A stretch of 64,000 nucleotides of DNA from Rhizobium sp. CF080 (GTDB lineage: Bacteria; Pseudomonadota; Alphaproteobacteria; Rhizobiales; Rhizobiaceae). Below, one piece after another: positions 1 through 9,207 of this stretch. The stretch covers positions 1-64,000 of the forward strand of contig NZ_AKKC02000015.1 of assembly GCF_000282095.2 (NCBI RefSeq), read 5' to 3'. Under the pieces are notes generated by a model. The model was not told where the DNA came from. It did no database searches and saw nothing but the letters and a program-made list of their open reading frames with translations. The translations under genes and the position numbers were made by a program. Position 1 is the stretch's first letter. Each line of letters begins with the position of its first letter.

Positions 1-100
1 GGGCCGTCCGGTGGGCGAGCCACGTCGTCCGGCGGTTCCGGCCAGTGCCGAGCATATCGCCCGTATCCGCAAGGTATTCGAGGAGGAGGGACTGCTCTGA
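1..100 (+). CDS. C-terminal end of a probable dihydrodipicolinate synthase-family protein (partial)
   Basis: An open frame enters from the left edge and stops at TGA 98-100; about 32 residues are visible. The tail has a Pro-Arg-Arg-Pro stretch followed by a helix ending Glu-Glu-Gly-Leu-Leu. DapA/NanA-type aldolases often end this way (a proline pair, then a short helix ending in Gly-Leu-Leu). Such lyases are common in catabolic clusters, which fits the genes downstream. The family call rests only on this tail and could be wrong; that a gene ends here is more certain. Confidence 0.45.
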   Translation, partial: GRPVGEPRRPAVPASAEHIARIRKVFEEEGLL

Positions 101-312
101 TCGTCCAGATCATCGGAATGCGAATGCTCGGGTCGATGGAGCAGGCGATATCCTGCGCTGGGATATGAGCAAAAACTTATATCTGATGACTAGAAATCGT
201 CGTTCTGCGATCCCGCCCCGATGCTAGACTGTTCCCGGAGGAGGCTTTCGGGACCGCTGGAGACGTGATCGTCCCCGGTGCGGCCCGTCACAAGGCCGAC
301 CGGGAGGAGAAC

Positions 313-1566
313 ATGGTCTTTGTGCCAAACATCCCGAACCTGCGGCACCTCAGGATGCTTCAGGTCATCGGGCGCACCCAGGGCATCGGCAGCGCGGCGC
401 GGGAAATGAACACGTCGCAGCCTGCCGTGACACTCGCCGTCGCGACGGTCGAGAGCGAATTGGGCATCGAGGTTTTCGAACGCGGCGGCTCAGGCACCTT
501 CCCGACATCGGCGGGGCGGCTGTTGCTGGCGCGGGTCAGCCGATTCTTCGACATACTGGAGGCCGCGCTGCTGCGGGTGGCTGGCGATGCGGCTCCCCAG
601 CGCCGGCCTCTGCCGCCGGTCGAACGCGTGATGACCAGTACCCAGATGCGGGCGCTGATCGCGCTCTCAGATCCGCGCTCGGTCGAGACGGTGGCCGAGC
701 ATCTGGACGTATCCGTCAATGCACTCTACCGCGCAACACGGTCGCTCGAAAAGGTGCTGGATGCCGATCTTTTCGATCGCACGGTCCATGGCCCCGCCTG
801 CAACCCGGCCGGTCTGCGGCTGGCGCGCCAGTTCAAATGTGCTGCGGACGAGCTGAAACTCGCATTCGAGGAAATCCGTCTGGCCGAGGGCACGGAGGAG
901 ACCGAGATCGTCATCGGCGCCTTGCCGATGTCGGGCTCCTATGAGCTCGCAGAGGCCGTCTACGCCTTCAGTGCCCGCCGGCGGCGAGCCCGGATCAACA
1001 TCGTAACCGGCGAATTCGATGCGTTGCTGGACGATCTGTCGAATTGCCGCCTGGACATGATCTTCGGCCTGTTGCGCTGCCCGGACTGGGCTCGGGACCT
1101 CACCAAGGAAGATCTGTTCAGCGATTCATACTGCATCGTCACCCGTCCGGGGCATCCGCTGGCTCGGTTGCCGACGATCACGCCGCAAGACCTGAGCAAA
1201 TACGACTGGATCGTGCCCCCCGACGGCACGCCCCGCCGACGGCATATCGAGCAGCTGTTCGAGGGCATGGAGCTGCCGCATTTCAACATCGAGACGCGTT
1301 CGCTGGCGACGTCGCGGGCACTGCTGATGAAGAGCAACCTGATCACGGTAATGACCCGCAGTGAGATCCAGATCGACATGGAACTGGGCCTGCTGCGCGG
1401 CCTGCCCTGCACGCGGCTGAAAGCCATTCCCCCGAAGGGCATCGCCACCCGCGCGAACTGGATGCCGACACCGGTTCATGCCGAGTTCCTGGAAGTGCTG
1501 CGCAGCGTGACGGCTGACAAAAGGGGTCGCGGAGCGACCGGGAAACTTCTGAGCCGGGCGCGATAG
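313..1566 (+). CDS. LysR-family regulator with two tandem HTH domains
   Basis: Cytoplasmic transcription regulator of 417 aa, clearly longer than the usual ~300 aa for LysR proteins. Residues ~10-65 form a normal LysR winged helix (TSQPAVTLAVATVESELG). A second LysR-like HTH follows at ~108-165 (ALYRATRSLEKVLDADLFDR), then the effector domain from ~195 to 400 (IVIGALPMSGS). ATG 313 is preceded by GGGAGGAGA; a GTG 48 bases upstream has no good ribosome site. It lies upstream of, and in line with, the TTT receptor at 1924, so it probably controls that operon. Two paralogs with the same layout lie at 21483 and 24092. The inducer is unknown. Confidence 0.88.
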   Translation: MVFVPNIPNLRHLRMLQVIGRTQGIGSAAREMNTSQPAVTLAVATVESELGIEVFERGGSGTFPTSAGRLLLARVSRFFDILEAALLRVAGDAAPQRRPLPPVERVMTSTQMRALIALSDPRSVETVAEHLDVSVNALYRATRSLEKVLDADLFDRTVHGPACNPAGLRLARQFKCAADELKLAFEEIRLAEGTEETEIVIGALPMSGSYELAEAVYAFSARRRRARINIVTGEFDALLDDLSNCRLDMIFGLLRCPDWARDLTKEDLFSDSYCIVTRPGHPLARLPTITPQDLSKYDWIVPPDGTPRRRHIEQLFEGMELPHFNIETRSLATSRALLMKSNLITVMTRSEIQIDMELGLLRGLPCTRLKAIPPKGIATRANWMPTPVHAEFLEVLRSVTADKRGRGATGKLLSRAR

Positions 1567-1923
1567 CCCGGCGCAGGGATGAAGCGGCACGCAACCGCGA
1601 ACACAGCCGATCAAATTCATGCCGCGGGCAACCAGCCGCGGCGCGCGCAGGCCATTTCCGGCAATGGCCACTGCCAGATTGAATTTGGCGTTCGCCCTAT
1701 AAGAAGTCCCTGACCGTCGATTGCGCTTACCGGTGACCGCGGACAATCTCAGAGCATCGAAGCGGGACGTCGCGCCACTCTTGCGCAGGCCCGTTTCGCT
1801 TGACTGCCCGGACGTGGCTGGCTGGAGGGGCCTGTCATGGTTCCGGAAGCGGCAGCTTACATTTCTCGGCGCAACGGCACTACGCCACGCGTAGAGGCAA
1901 AGATCGAATTCGGAGGAGGATCC
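1567..1923. other. Intergenic region upstream of the first TTT operon
   Basis: This stretch of 357 bases has no convincing gene. It holds GC-rich short palindromes near 1622-1650 and ends in a strong ribosome site (GGAGGAGG) just before 1924. It presumably carries the promoter and a LysR operator for the TctC operon, but no single site could be assigned. Confidence 0.4.
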
Positions 1924-2982
1924 ATGAAACTGTTCAAGAACAAGGCGCTGCTGGGCGCCGTGACCGCTACGGCGATGCTGGCCATGTCCTGGCTGGCGCC
2001 GGCACCCGCGCGTGCCGATGCCGTGGAGGATTTCTACAAGGGTAAGTCGGTGACATTCCTGGTCAGTGCTCCGGCAGGAAGCCTGACGGACTTCGTTGCA
2101 CGCAATTTCGCCGAACACTTCAAGTCCCATATGGCCGGGCACCCGAACGTCGTTGTGCTGAACCTGCCCGGCGCGGGCGGCATGATGGCAGCCGCCCAGC
2201 TGCAATTGAAGGAGGTCAAGGATGGCACCGTCATCGGCTTCCTGCAGCGCAACAATCTCTACGTGCCTCTCGTCGAAGGGCCGAAAAGCGGCTTCGATCC
2301 GCGCGAGCTGCAATGGCTCGGCAGCCTCGAAAAGGTCGCCTACGCCATGGTGGCGATGAACAATTCGGAGGTGAAGACCACCGCGGATCTGTTCAGCAAA
2401 CCGCTGATCCTGGGCGCGACCGGTTATTCCAACGAGAATCGTACCCTGCCGGCGATGCTGAACGACATGATCGGCACCAAGTTCAAGATCATCCACGGCT
2501 ATGATGCGCGCGGCGAGGTCTATCTCGCCATGGAACGCGGTGAGGTGGATGGCTGGGCTTCGACGGTTGCCGGCCTCACGATCCCCGACACCAAGCAGAT
2601 GCTCGACCAGGGCCGCCTGAAAGTGCTCCTGCATCTCGGCTTCGAAAGCCCTGCGCCGTTCGACAAGGTGCCCAACCTTTCCTCCTATCTGAAGACGCCG
2701 GAAGACAAGGAACTCTATTCGTTCTTCACCCGCAGCATGGTGGCCGGCCGCCCGATCGGTGTGCCCAAAGGCGTGCCGGCCGATCGTCTTGCCGCTCTGC
2801 GCAAGGCCTTCGACGAGTCGGCCGCCGATCCCGACTTCCTCTCGGCGATGAAGGCGAAGGACTATCCCGTCGAGGCTGTCAACGGTGCGGCCGTCGAGCA
2901 GGTGGTGAAGGACCTCTACGCCACCTCGGACGCGACCATGCTGAAGGTGCGGGCGATCATGACCGCCAAAGAGCCGAAGTAA
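1924..2982 (+). CDS. TTT (TctC/Bug-type) periplasmic solute receptor
   Basis: Periplasmic binding protein of 352 aa for a tripartite tricarboxylate transporter. It has a clear Sec signal peptide (MKLFKNKALLGAV, then a hydrophobic run ending APARA-DA). The mature part begins with the family's F-Y-K-G-K-x-V-T-F-L-V strand and carries a NLPGAGGMMAA loop typical of Bug proteins. ATG 1924 sits behind GGAGGAGGATCC; longer upstream extensions lack a signal peptide at the N-terminus. It is closely similar in layout to the receptor at 31915. The matching TctA-TctB fusion is at 3983, with an amidohydrolase between. Ligand probably a carboxylate; identity unknown. Confidence 0.9.
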   Translation: MKLFKNKALLGAVTATAMLAMSWLAPAPARADAVEDFYKGKSVTFLVSAPAGSLTDFVARNFAEHFKSHMAGHPNVVVLNLPGAGGMMAAAQLQLKEVKDGTVIGFLQRNNLYVPLVEGPKSGFDPRELQWLGSLEKVAYAMVAMNNSEVKTTADLFSKPLILGATGYSNENRTLPAMLNDMIGTKFKIIHGYDARGEVYLAMERGEVDGWASTVAGLTIPDTKQMLDQGRLKVLLHLGFESPAPFDKVPNLSSYLKTPEDKELYSFFTRSMVAGRPIGVPKGVPADRLAALRKAFDESAADPDFLSAMKAKDYPVEAVNGAAVEQVVKDLYATSDATMLKVRAIMTAKEPK

Positions 2983-3052
2983 CAACGGCCACCACTTTGC
3001 GCCGGGGCGGGCATTCGGCTCCGGCGCTCCATAAATCCAGAGGAAAAGACCC

Positions 3053-3907
3053 ATGCCAAGCCGGATCGTCGATATCCATCCCCACGTCATTTCACCCGAT
3101 ACCGTGACATATCCTCATGCACCGCTTGGAGGTGTGCATTCGGACTGGTCCAAGACCCGACCCGTCGATTTCGAGCAGATGCTGGTCGAGATGGACGAAG
3201 CCGGCGTGGACAAGGCAGCCATCGTGCATTCGTCGACCACCTATGGGTTCGATAACTCGTATCTGGCCGATTGCATCGCAAAAATGCCCGATCGTTTCAC
3301 AGGTGTATATGCCGTCGATGTGCTGCAGCCCGATGCGGTCGAGAAGATCGAATACTGGCGCGGTCGCGGCATGGGTGGCCTGAGACTGTTTACCGGCGGC
3401 GCAACCAATCAGTCCAAGGGCAGCTGGCTGCTCGATGAGAAAACCTTCCCGGTCTGGGAACATTGCCAGGATATCGGCATGTCAGTGGTCATCCAGACGA
3501 CACCGGACGGCTTGCACATGGTTGCGGACCTGCTGACGCGCTTCCCGCGTGCGAAAATCCTGCTCGATCACATGGGGCGCCCGGTGCTCGAGGACGGTCC
3601 GCCCTATGCCGCGGCCCAAAGCCTTTTCGCCATGGCGAAATACCCGAACCTCTACCTGAAGATCACCCCGCGCAGCTTCGATCTGGCCGCAGGCGGCAAG
3701 TCCACGCCGGCGACATTCTTCACCAGGCTGGTCGGCGAATTCGGCGCGAACCGGCTGGCATTCGGATCGAACTATCCAGCCTCGGCCGGGCCTCTGAAAA
3801 AGCTCATCGACCAGGGGCATGCCAGCTTCTCCGGCCTGTCGGAGGAGGATCGTTCTTGGATATGGGCGCGCACCGCGCAGTCCATCTATCCCGAGCTCGC
3901 GGACTGA
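3053..3907 (+). CDS. Amidohydrolase-2 family protein (284 aa type)
   Basis: Predicted cytoplasmic TIM-barrel hydrolase of 284 aa in the family that includes 2-pyrone-4,6-dicarboxylate lactonase (LigI) and 4-sulfomuconolactone hydrolase. The N-terminal metal motif is VDIHPHVIS (His-Pro-His). A mid-barrel ILLDHMGRP segment and a C-terminal LAFGSNYPAS segment follow. In LigI-type enzymes the last segment carries the catalytic Asp; here it is Asn. Two paralogs (18294, 37846) share the Asn. It lies between the TTT receptor and permease genes, so it likely acts on the imported compound, perhaps as a lactone or cyclic acid hydrolase. The exact reaction cannot be assigned. Confidence 0.85.
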   Translation: MPSRIVDIHPHVISPDTVTYPHAPLGGVHSDWSKTRPVDFEQMLVEMDEAGVDKAAIVHSSTTYGFDNSYLADCIAKMPDRFTGVYAVDVLQPDAVEKIEYWRGRGMGGLRLFTGGATNQSKGSWLLDEKTFPVWEHCQDIGMSVVIQTTPDGLHMVADLLTRFPRAKILLDHMGRPVLEDGPPYAAAQSLFAMAKYPNLYLKITPRSFDLAAGGKSTPATFFTRLVGEFGANRLAFGSNYPASAGPLKKLIDQGHASFSGLSEEDRSWIWARTAQSIYPELAD

Positions 3908-3982
3908 TCCGCAGCCTCTGATGCACGGCTTCCTGCCACCACTGTGACCGCAGCGGTTTGGCGCCGCGAGGAAAGAAGAGAA

Positions 3983-6028
3983 ATGGAACATATTGCCGGA
4001 TTTGGCGTGCTGGAAACGGCAGGCCATGCGTTGATCTCGCTCCTGTCGATAGATCGGATCGTATTCCTGTGGTTCGGGGTTTTGGTCGGCCTGATGCTCG
4101 GGCTGCTGCCAGGAATCGGCGGCCTGACGGGCTTTGCGCTGCTCGTACCCTTCACTTACACGATGGACCCGATCGCAGCCCTTGCGATGCTGCTCGGGAT
4201 GCATTCGTCGAACACCATGTCCGACACGATCCCGGCGGTCCTGTTCGGGGTTCCGGGCGGGGCGGCCTCGCAGGCCACCGTGCTCGACGGCCTGCAGATG
4301 ACCAAGCGAGGCGAGGGCGGACGAGCGCTCAGTGCTGCCTATACCAGTTCGCTGATCGGTGGATTGATCGGCGCACTGATCATGGGCATCGCGCTGCCGT
4401 CGGTGCGGCCGCTGGTGCTGTCGATCGCCACGCCCGAACTTCTGGCTATGACGATCTTCGGTATCGCGATGGTGTCTACCCTTTCTGGCAAGACGCCGCT
4501 TCGCGGCATGGTCGCGGCCTGTTTCGGCATCCTGATCGGAATGATCGGCACCAACGTTCAGACGGGGCAGATGCGCTGGACCCTTGACCTCATCTATCTG
4601 CGCGATGGCTTGCCGATCATGCCGGTTCTGCTCGGCGTCTTCGCATTGCCGGAGCTCTGCGATCTTGCCATTGGCCGCAAGGCGCTCACCGACAAGCTCG
4701 AATTCAGCACCCGCAAGGGCATGTGGCAGGGCGTCAAGGATGCGTTTGCGCACTGGTTCCTGATCCTGCGCTGCAGTTCGATCGGCGCCGTCCTGGGGGC
4801 GATCCCGGGCGTGTCGAGCGCGGTCACCGACTGGATCGTCTACGGCCATGCACTGCGCACCGAGCGGGGCGCCGACAAGAGCTTCGGCACCGGTGACGTG
4901 CGTGGCGTGATCGCCCCGGAATGTGCGGTCAATGCGTCGGAAGGCGGACGGCTCGTGCCACTTCTCGCCTTCGGCGTACCAGGCGGGGCTGCGGGAGCGA
5001 TCCTCCTCAGCGCGATGATGGTGCAGGGCTTCATCCCCGGGCCTGACATGCTGACCCGCAATCTTGAGCTTACCTATACGCTTGTGTGGTCGCTGGCGCT
5101 CGCCAACGTCTTTGGTGCCGCGCTCTGCTTCGTCCTCTCAGGGCAGTTCGCCAAGATCTCCACCCTGCGCTACACGCTGATCCTGCCGAGCATCATGGCA
5201 GTCACATTCGTCGGTGCCTTCCAGGGTTCGCGCAGCTGGGGAGATCTCTATACGCTGCTGATCTTCGGGTTGATCGGCTGGACGATGAAACGGCTGAAAT
5301 GGCCGCGCCCGCCGCTGATCCTCGGACTGGTTCTGGGCGTTCTGATCGAGCGTTATCTGGCGATCTCGACGCTGCGTTACGGTGCTGACTGGCTGACCCG
5401 GCCGGGCGTGATGCTGATCCTCGCCGCATCCGCCTGGGTGATGCTGAGCCCCCTTTACCGCATCGTGCGCCGCAAGGGGTTTGGCGGATTGCTGCCGCGC
5501 GGCAGTTTTTCGGTCCAGTCCTCGGATCTCGTCTACGTCTTCTTCATCGGCATCGCGGCCTGGATGCTGGTCGAAGCGCAGGGCTGGTTCTTCAATGCGC
5601 GGATCGGGCCGACCTTTGCGGCAGGCACGCTGATCGTCGCCGGTTCGATCAGCCTCATCTGGCTGCTGTTCTCGGGCCGCGGCAGCGCCAATCCGGCCGC
5701 CGAGGAGGAGGGCATCCATATGGACCTCTTGGCGGATGACGACCTGCCGGCGCGCACGGTGGCGGCGCGGGCGGCGCAGTTCTTCGGCTGGTACATCTTC
5801 TTCCTGGCCGGCACCGCGGTCATAGGCCTGATCCCAACCGTTCCTTTGATGATCCTCGGCTATATGCGGGCGGAAGCGCGCGAGCCCTGGAAGCTCAGCG
5901 TCGCGATCGCCCTCGGCGCGATGCTTTTCATCTGGATCGTATTCGACCGGCTGGTCGGGGTGCCCTGGCCGCACAGCCTGCTTGGCGAATGGATCCCGTC
6001 GCTGCGCGGCGTCATCCCCTCGGTCTGA
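3983..6028 (+). CDS. TTT permease, TctA-TctB fusion
   Basis: Inner-membrane transporter of 681 aa. Residues 1 to about 500 match TctA: many hydrophobic segments, the LPGIGGLTG turn near the N-terminus, and a second AIPGVSSAV turn in the repeated half. From ~512 onward there is a four-helix TctB-like domain, so the large and small membrane subunits are joined in one chain; they are normally separate genes. ATG 3983 follows GAGGAAAGAAG; a GTG 39 bases upstream is less likely. With the receptor at 1924 it makes a complete TTT importer driven by an ion gradient. A similar fusion lies at 33026. Confidence 0.88.
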   Translation: MEHIAGFGVLETAGHALISLLSIDRIVFLWFGVLVGLMLGLLPGIGGLTGFALLVPFTYTMDPIAALAMLLGMHSSNTMSDTIPAVLFGVPGGAASQATVLDGLQMTKRGEGGRALSAAYTSSLIGGLIGALIMGIALPSVRPLVLSIATPELLAMTIFGIAMVSTLSGKTPLRGMVAACFGILIGMIGTNVQTGQMRWTLDLIYLRDGLPIMPVLLGVFALPELCDLAIGRKALTDKLEFSTRKGMWQGVKDAFAHWFLILRCSSIGAVLGAIPGVSSAVTDWIVYGHALRTERGADKSFGTGDVRGVIAPECAVNASEGGRLVPLLAFGVPGGAAGAILLSAMMVQGFIPGPDMLTRNLELTYTLVWSLALANVFGAALCFVLSGQFAKISTLRYTLILPSIMAVTFVGAFQGSRSWGDLYTLLIFGLIGWTMKRLKWPRPPLILGLVLGVLIERYLAISTLRYGADWLTRPGVMLILAASAWVMLSPLYRIVRRKGFGGLLPRGSFSVQSSDLVYVFFIGIAAWMLVEAQGWFFNARIGPTFAAGTLIVAGSISLIWLLFSGRGSANPAAEEEGIHMDLLADDDLPARTVAARAAQFFGWYIFFLAGTAVIGLIPTVPLMILGYMRAEAREPWKLSVAIALGAMLFIWIVFDRLVGVPWPHSLLGEWIPSLRGVIPSV

Positions 6029-6094
6029 CCAAACCTCATACGGACGGGATCGAGCGATGCCGTCCTCCCCCTATCGTAAATGACGGAGACCCTC

Positions 6095-7075
6095 ATGGAC
6101 AATGCCTCGGAACTCACGCTGAAATGCTGCCTGCGCAGCTACCCCTATACGGACGCCATCAAGGCCGGAAACATCACCATACCGGGCGTGAAGCTCGATT
6201 TCGTTGACGTCAAGCCGCATATCGCCGCCTTCCGTCGGATGGTGCGCGAGCTGGAATTCGACGTCTGCGAACTGGCGCCCACCACCTATGTGATCGCCCG
6301 CGCCTATGGGGTGAAGATCAAGGCGCTGCCGATCTTCTTCGTTCGCCGTTTCCATCATGACGGCCTGATGGTGCCGGAAAATTCCGCCATCAAGGGGCCG
6401 AAGGATCTTATCGGCAAGAAGGTCGGCGTGCGCGCCTGGTCGGTGACGACGGGCGTTTGGAAGCGCGGCATCCTGCAGAACGAATACGGGGTCGATCCGT
6501 CACAGGTGACATGGGTCGTCGATGACGAGGAACATGTCGAGGCGCTGAAGCTGCCGCCCTATGTCCAGCATGCACCGGACGGCAAGTCGATCGCCGGCAT
6601 GTTCGCGGCGGGCGAGATCGACGCGGGCTTCACCGGTGACGCCGGTGTCGGGCGCGAGGGCAAGCCAACCAGCGACTGGAAGGCGGCCGAGGCGAAACCG
6701 TCGCAGGCGTTGCGGGACGTCTTTGCCGGCGAGAAGGGGGCGGAGCGCGATTTCTTCAAGCGGACCGGTGTGTTCCCGATGCATGGCACGCTCGCGGTAC
6801 GAGAAGATGTGCTCGACGCCCATCCGGACCTGGCGCACAAGCTCTACAACGCCTTCGTGGCGGCGAGGGCACCCTATATCGAGGACCTGAAGGCGGGCCG
6901 CGCCACGGGCGAACAGGCCGAAAAGGACAAGAAGCTCATCCCGATCGTCGGTGACCCGCTGCCTTACGGCATCGAGGCCAATCGCACCTCGATCGAGGGG
7001 CTGATCCGCTATGCGCATCAGCAGGGCCTTATCCCGAAGAGCTATTCGGCCGAGGAAATGTTCGTCGCGCTCTAA
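6095..7075 (+). CDS. 4,5-dihydroxyphthalate decarboxylase-family protein, subclass A
   Basis: Protein of 326 aa similar to Pht5, the decarboxylase of phthalate breakdown. Typical features are the FDVCELAPTTYVIAR segment (~50-70), the RFHHDGL segment, GKKVGVRAWSVTTGVWKRG (~112-130), and a C-terminal DPLPYGIEANR. The fold resembles type 2 periplasmic binding proteins, but there is no signal peptide, so it should act in the cytosol. ATG 6095 is preferred over ATG 6080 because GGAG precedes it and the paralogs start at the same point. It follows the TTT fusion and may decarboxylate or otherwise process the imported acid. Real activity unknown; paralogs at 17263 and 36819. Confidence 0.8.
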   Translation: MDNASELTLKCCLRSYPYTDAIKAGNITIPGVKLDFVDVKPHIAAFRRMVRELEFDVCELAPTTYVIARAYGVKIKALPIFFVRRFHHDGLMVPENSAIKGPKDLIGKKVGVRAWSVTTGVWKRGILQNEYGVDPSQVTWVVDDEEHVEALKLPPYVQHAPDGKSIAGMFAAGEIDAGFTGDAGVGREGKPTSDWKAAEAKPSQALRDVFAGEKGAERDFFKRTGVFPMHGTLAVREDVLDAHPDLAHKLYNAFVAARAPYIEDLKAGRATGEQAEKDKKLIPIVGDPLPYGIEANRTSIEGLIRYAHQQGLIPKSYSAEEMFVAL

Positions 7076-7159
7076 CAATAGTCGGCGGTCTGTCGCTCGC
7101 CGGCGCTGCGGACCGCTTTCTCGAAGGCCAGCCCTTTCGAGGGCGAGGAGGATGCAGGA

Positions 7160-7702
7160 ATGACAGAAACGACACGCCGCAACCGACTGGTCGAGATCGA
7201 CCGATCCAAGACCACGCCGGAACAGGAGGCGGTGATCGAAAGGCTCGGCGAGGGCCGCGGGCGGATCCCGACTCCTTACAAGGTCTGGCTGCACAGCGCC
7301 CGCCTGGCCGACGGCATGGAGGTGATCGGCACCTACCTCAACAGCGGCGCTCACCTGACCAACGCCGAATTCGAGATCGCGACGCTGGCGACGGCGGTCT
7401 TCTGGCGCTCTCCCTATGTGGTCACCAACCATGCACGGCATGCGGTGCAAGCGGGCGTGCCCGAGCAGGCCGTCGAGGCAATTCTTGCCGGCCGCAGACC
7501 GGTCGTCGCCAGCGAGCGGCTGCAGACGGTCTCCGATTTCGCTGCGGACCTTCTGGCCGGGGGCTCGATCGAGGACGATCGTTTCGATGCCTACGAGAAG
7601 GTTCTCGGGCGCGAAGGCATTGCCGAATTGATCGTCCTCGTCGGTTATTATTCGACGGTCTCGATCGGGATGCGGGTCCACGAGGTTCCCGCCAGAGGCT
7701 GA
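7160..7702 (+). CDS. Carboxymuconolactone decarboxylase-family (AhpD-like) protein
   Basis: Cytoplasmic helical protein of 180 aa. The central segment (LTNAEFEIATLATAVFWRSPYVVTNHARHAVQAG in sense, positions ~75-110) matches the CMD/AhpD fold, with His residues where AhpD enzymes have a Cys-x-x-Cys-His site. No Cys pair is present, so it is not a peroxidase-type member and is more like 4-carboxymuconolactone decarboxylase relatives. It closes the first operon (TTT receptor, amidohydrolase, TTT permease, Pht5-like, CMD). It likely performs a decarboxylation or isomerisation in the same route. ATG 7160 follows GAGGAGGATGCAGGA. Confidence 0.82.
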   Translation: MTETTRRNRLVEIDRSKTTPEQEAVIERLGEGRGRIPTPYKVWLHSARLADGMEVIGTYLNSGAHLTNAEFEIATLATAVFWRSPYVVTNHARHAVQAGVPEQAVEAILAGRRPVVASERLQTVSDFAADLLAGGSIEDDRFDAYEKVLGREGIAELIVLVGYYSTVSIGMRVHEVPARG

Positions 7703-7756
7703 GATCGCCGGCCGTCTCCAGGGCAGATCAATATCGCCGAACTTATCACGCCGGTT

Positions 7757-7813
7757 CCCCTATCAATCGCCCGTTCGCGTGCTTTCAAGCTAATTTGCGG
7801 TGCCTGATAGGGG
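7757..7813. promoter_or_regulatory. Widely spaced inverted repeat upstream of a binding-protein gene
   Basis: CCCCTATCA (7757-7765) and its exact reverse complement TGATAGGGG (7805-7813) are separated by 39 bases, in the 299-base gap before the gene at 8002. The spacing suits two operator half-sites or a leader hairpin. It may be bound by one of the LysR regulators of the cluster. Function is inferred from position only. Confidence 0.4.
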
Positions 7814-8001
7814 CGGATCGTAGGCGCCGGGCTTGGAGGAGAAGCCCTGTTTCCGGTCCATGTCACCGAGCCGGGACTGATCGCGGTTTCGGAAGGCAGG
7901 ATGTGCAGTTTCAACAATTTGGAGCGTTCTTCGCGCGCCCGCAGGAACGCACGGCGTCTGTCGTGTGTCGCCGGGATTTCCGCAAACCGGGGAGGAATAT
8001 C

Positions 8002-9051
8002 ATGAAGATCACGGAATCGAATGTTACGCGCAGGACCGTCATCCGGGGCGCCGCCGGCGCAGCCGCGTTGTTGGCCGTTTCCCCGTTCGACAAGCTCATG
8101 GCCGCCGGTTCGGCCAAGCTTGCGGACCTGCCGTACACGGTCAACATCGTCAACACGGGTTCCAACGCGACGCTTGTCCAGCAGGAGCTTCTGAAGCAGC
8201 TGGGTTATTTCGACGCGTTGAACGTCAAGACGACGACCGTGAATGTGGCTGATGGCAGCAAGCTGATGGGCAGCCTGATCAGTGCCCAAAGTGATATCTG
8301 CGTCCTTTCCGGTTTTTCGCAGGTACTGCCGGCCATCGAGAAGGGCGCCCAGCTCAAGGTCGTCGCGGCGGCAAACCAGCTGATCGCCCAGGCGCTCTAC
8401 AGCAGCAATCCGAACATCAGGAAGGTCGAGGATCTCAAGGGCAAAACCATCGGCACCGGAGCGATCGGCGCGCTTCTCCACCAGATGATGGTGGCGCTCT
8501 TGCGCAAGCACGGCGTCAATCCTAACGACGTTCAGTTCGTCAATGTCGGAAGCAGCGCCGATGTCTTCAAGTCTGTTGTCGGCGGCAGGGTCGATGCGGG
8601 TCCGGCGATGACCGACGTCTACGATCAGCAGGCGCAATACGGTGTTCATGCGATCGCGGATTTCTGGTCCGAACTGCCTGAATATCCGTATCAGGGGTCC
8701 TATGCCTCTCAGACCGCGATCGACGGCCGGCGCGAAGGCCTTGTTCGGGTCCTCGCCGCCTATTGCAAGCTCTATCGCTTCATGATGGACGATCCGTCTG
8801 CGGAAGAGGCTTTCATGAAGGCCTACAAGACCGCCATCGGAACGTCGGACGAAGCGCAGGGCCGGATGATGATCAAGTTCACCCGGCAAAACAGGACCTA
8901 TACCAAGGATCTCATCCTGACGCAGGCGCAGGTCGATTACATGCAGGCTCTCAATCTGGAATTTGGAATTCAGAAGGTAAAGCTGCCCTTCGACAAGGTG
9001 GTCGATCTTTCGCTTGCCAGGGAAGCAACCAAGCTGATCGATCAGGGATGA
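8002..9051 (+). CDS. ABC transporter substrate-binding protein (NMT1/TauA type), Tat signal
   Basis: Periplasmic binding protein of 349 aa. The N-terminus reads TRRTVIRGAAGAAALLAV, a twin-arginine signal, so it is probably exported folded. The mature part has the type 2 binding-protein layout: a GSNATLVQQE loop, LKGKTIGTGAIGALLHQ (~150-165) and GGRVDAGPAM. ATG 8002 is preceded by GGGGAGGAA; upstream codons in frame add an unrelated extension. It has no ATPase or permease next to it; the only ABC pair in the window is at 15497-17205. Two paralogs (11046, 22832) are on the other strand. Ligand unknown, probably an organic acid. Confidence 0.87.
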   Translation: MKITESNVTRRTVIRGAAGAAALLAVSPFDKLMAAGSAKLADLPYTVNIVNTGSNATLVQQELLKQLGYFDALNVKTTTVNVADGSKLMGSLISAQSDICVLSGFSQVLPAIEKGAQLKVVAAANQLIAQALYSSNPNIRKVEDLKGKTIGTGAIGALLHQMMVALLRKHGVNPNDVQFVNVGSSADVFKSVVGGRVDAGPAMTDVYDQQAQYGVHAIADFWSELPEYPYQGSYASQTAIDGRREGLVRVLAAYCKLYRFMMDDPSAEEAFMKAYKTAIGTSDEAQGRMMIKFTRQNRTYTKDLILTQAQVDYMQALNLEFGIQKVKLPFDKVVDLSLAREATKLIDQG

Positions 9052-9129
9052 TCCCGGCGGGCCTGCTCACCGGGTAGCCGGGACATGCGGCGGCCCAGTG
9101 GGAATGCTCGCCCCCAATCATGGAAACCG

Positions 9130-9176
9130 GCGGTGCTTTTCCCAGCACTGCCGCTTTCATTTGACGGGAAATGAAA
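9130..9176. terminator. Two adjacent hairpins between convergent genes
   Basis: GCGGTGCT (9130-9137) pairs with AGCACTGC (9144-9151), with one G-T pair. Directly after it TTTCATTT (9155-9162) pairs with AAATGAAA (9169-9176). They sit between the end of the gene at 8002-9051 and the end of the opposite-strand gene at 9208, so they could end transcription from both sides. The T-runs are short, so strength is doubtful. Confidence 0.4.
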
Positions 9177-9207
9177 CTTGCCGAGGCCGGAGCCGGATCG
9201 GACGCTG

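Noticed and set aside
1126..3090. 654-codon minus-strand open frame
   Set aside because: It lies opposite the LysR and TTT receptor genes, has a His/Arg-rich composition typical of antisense frames in GC-rich DNA, and no family match.
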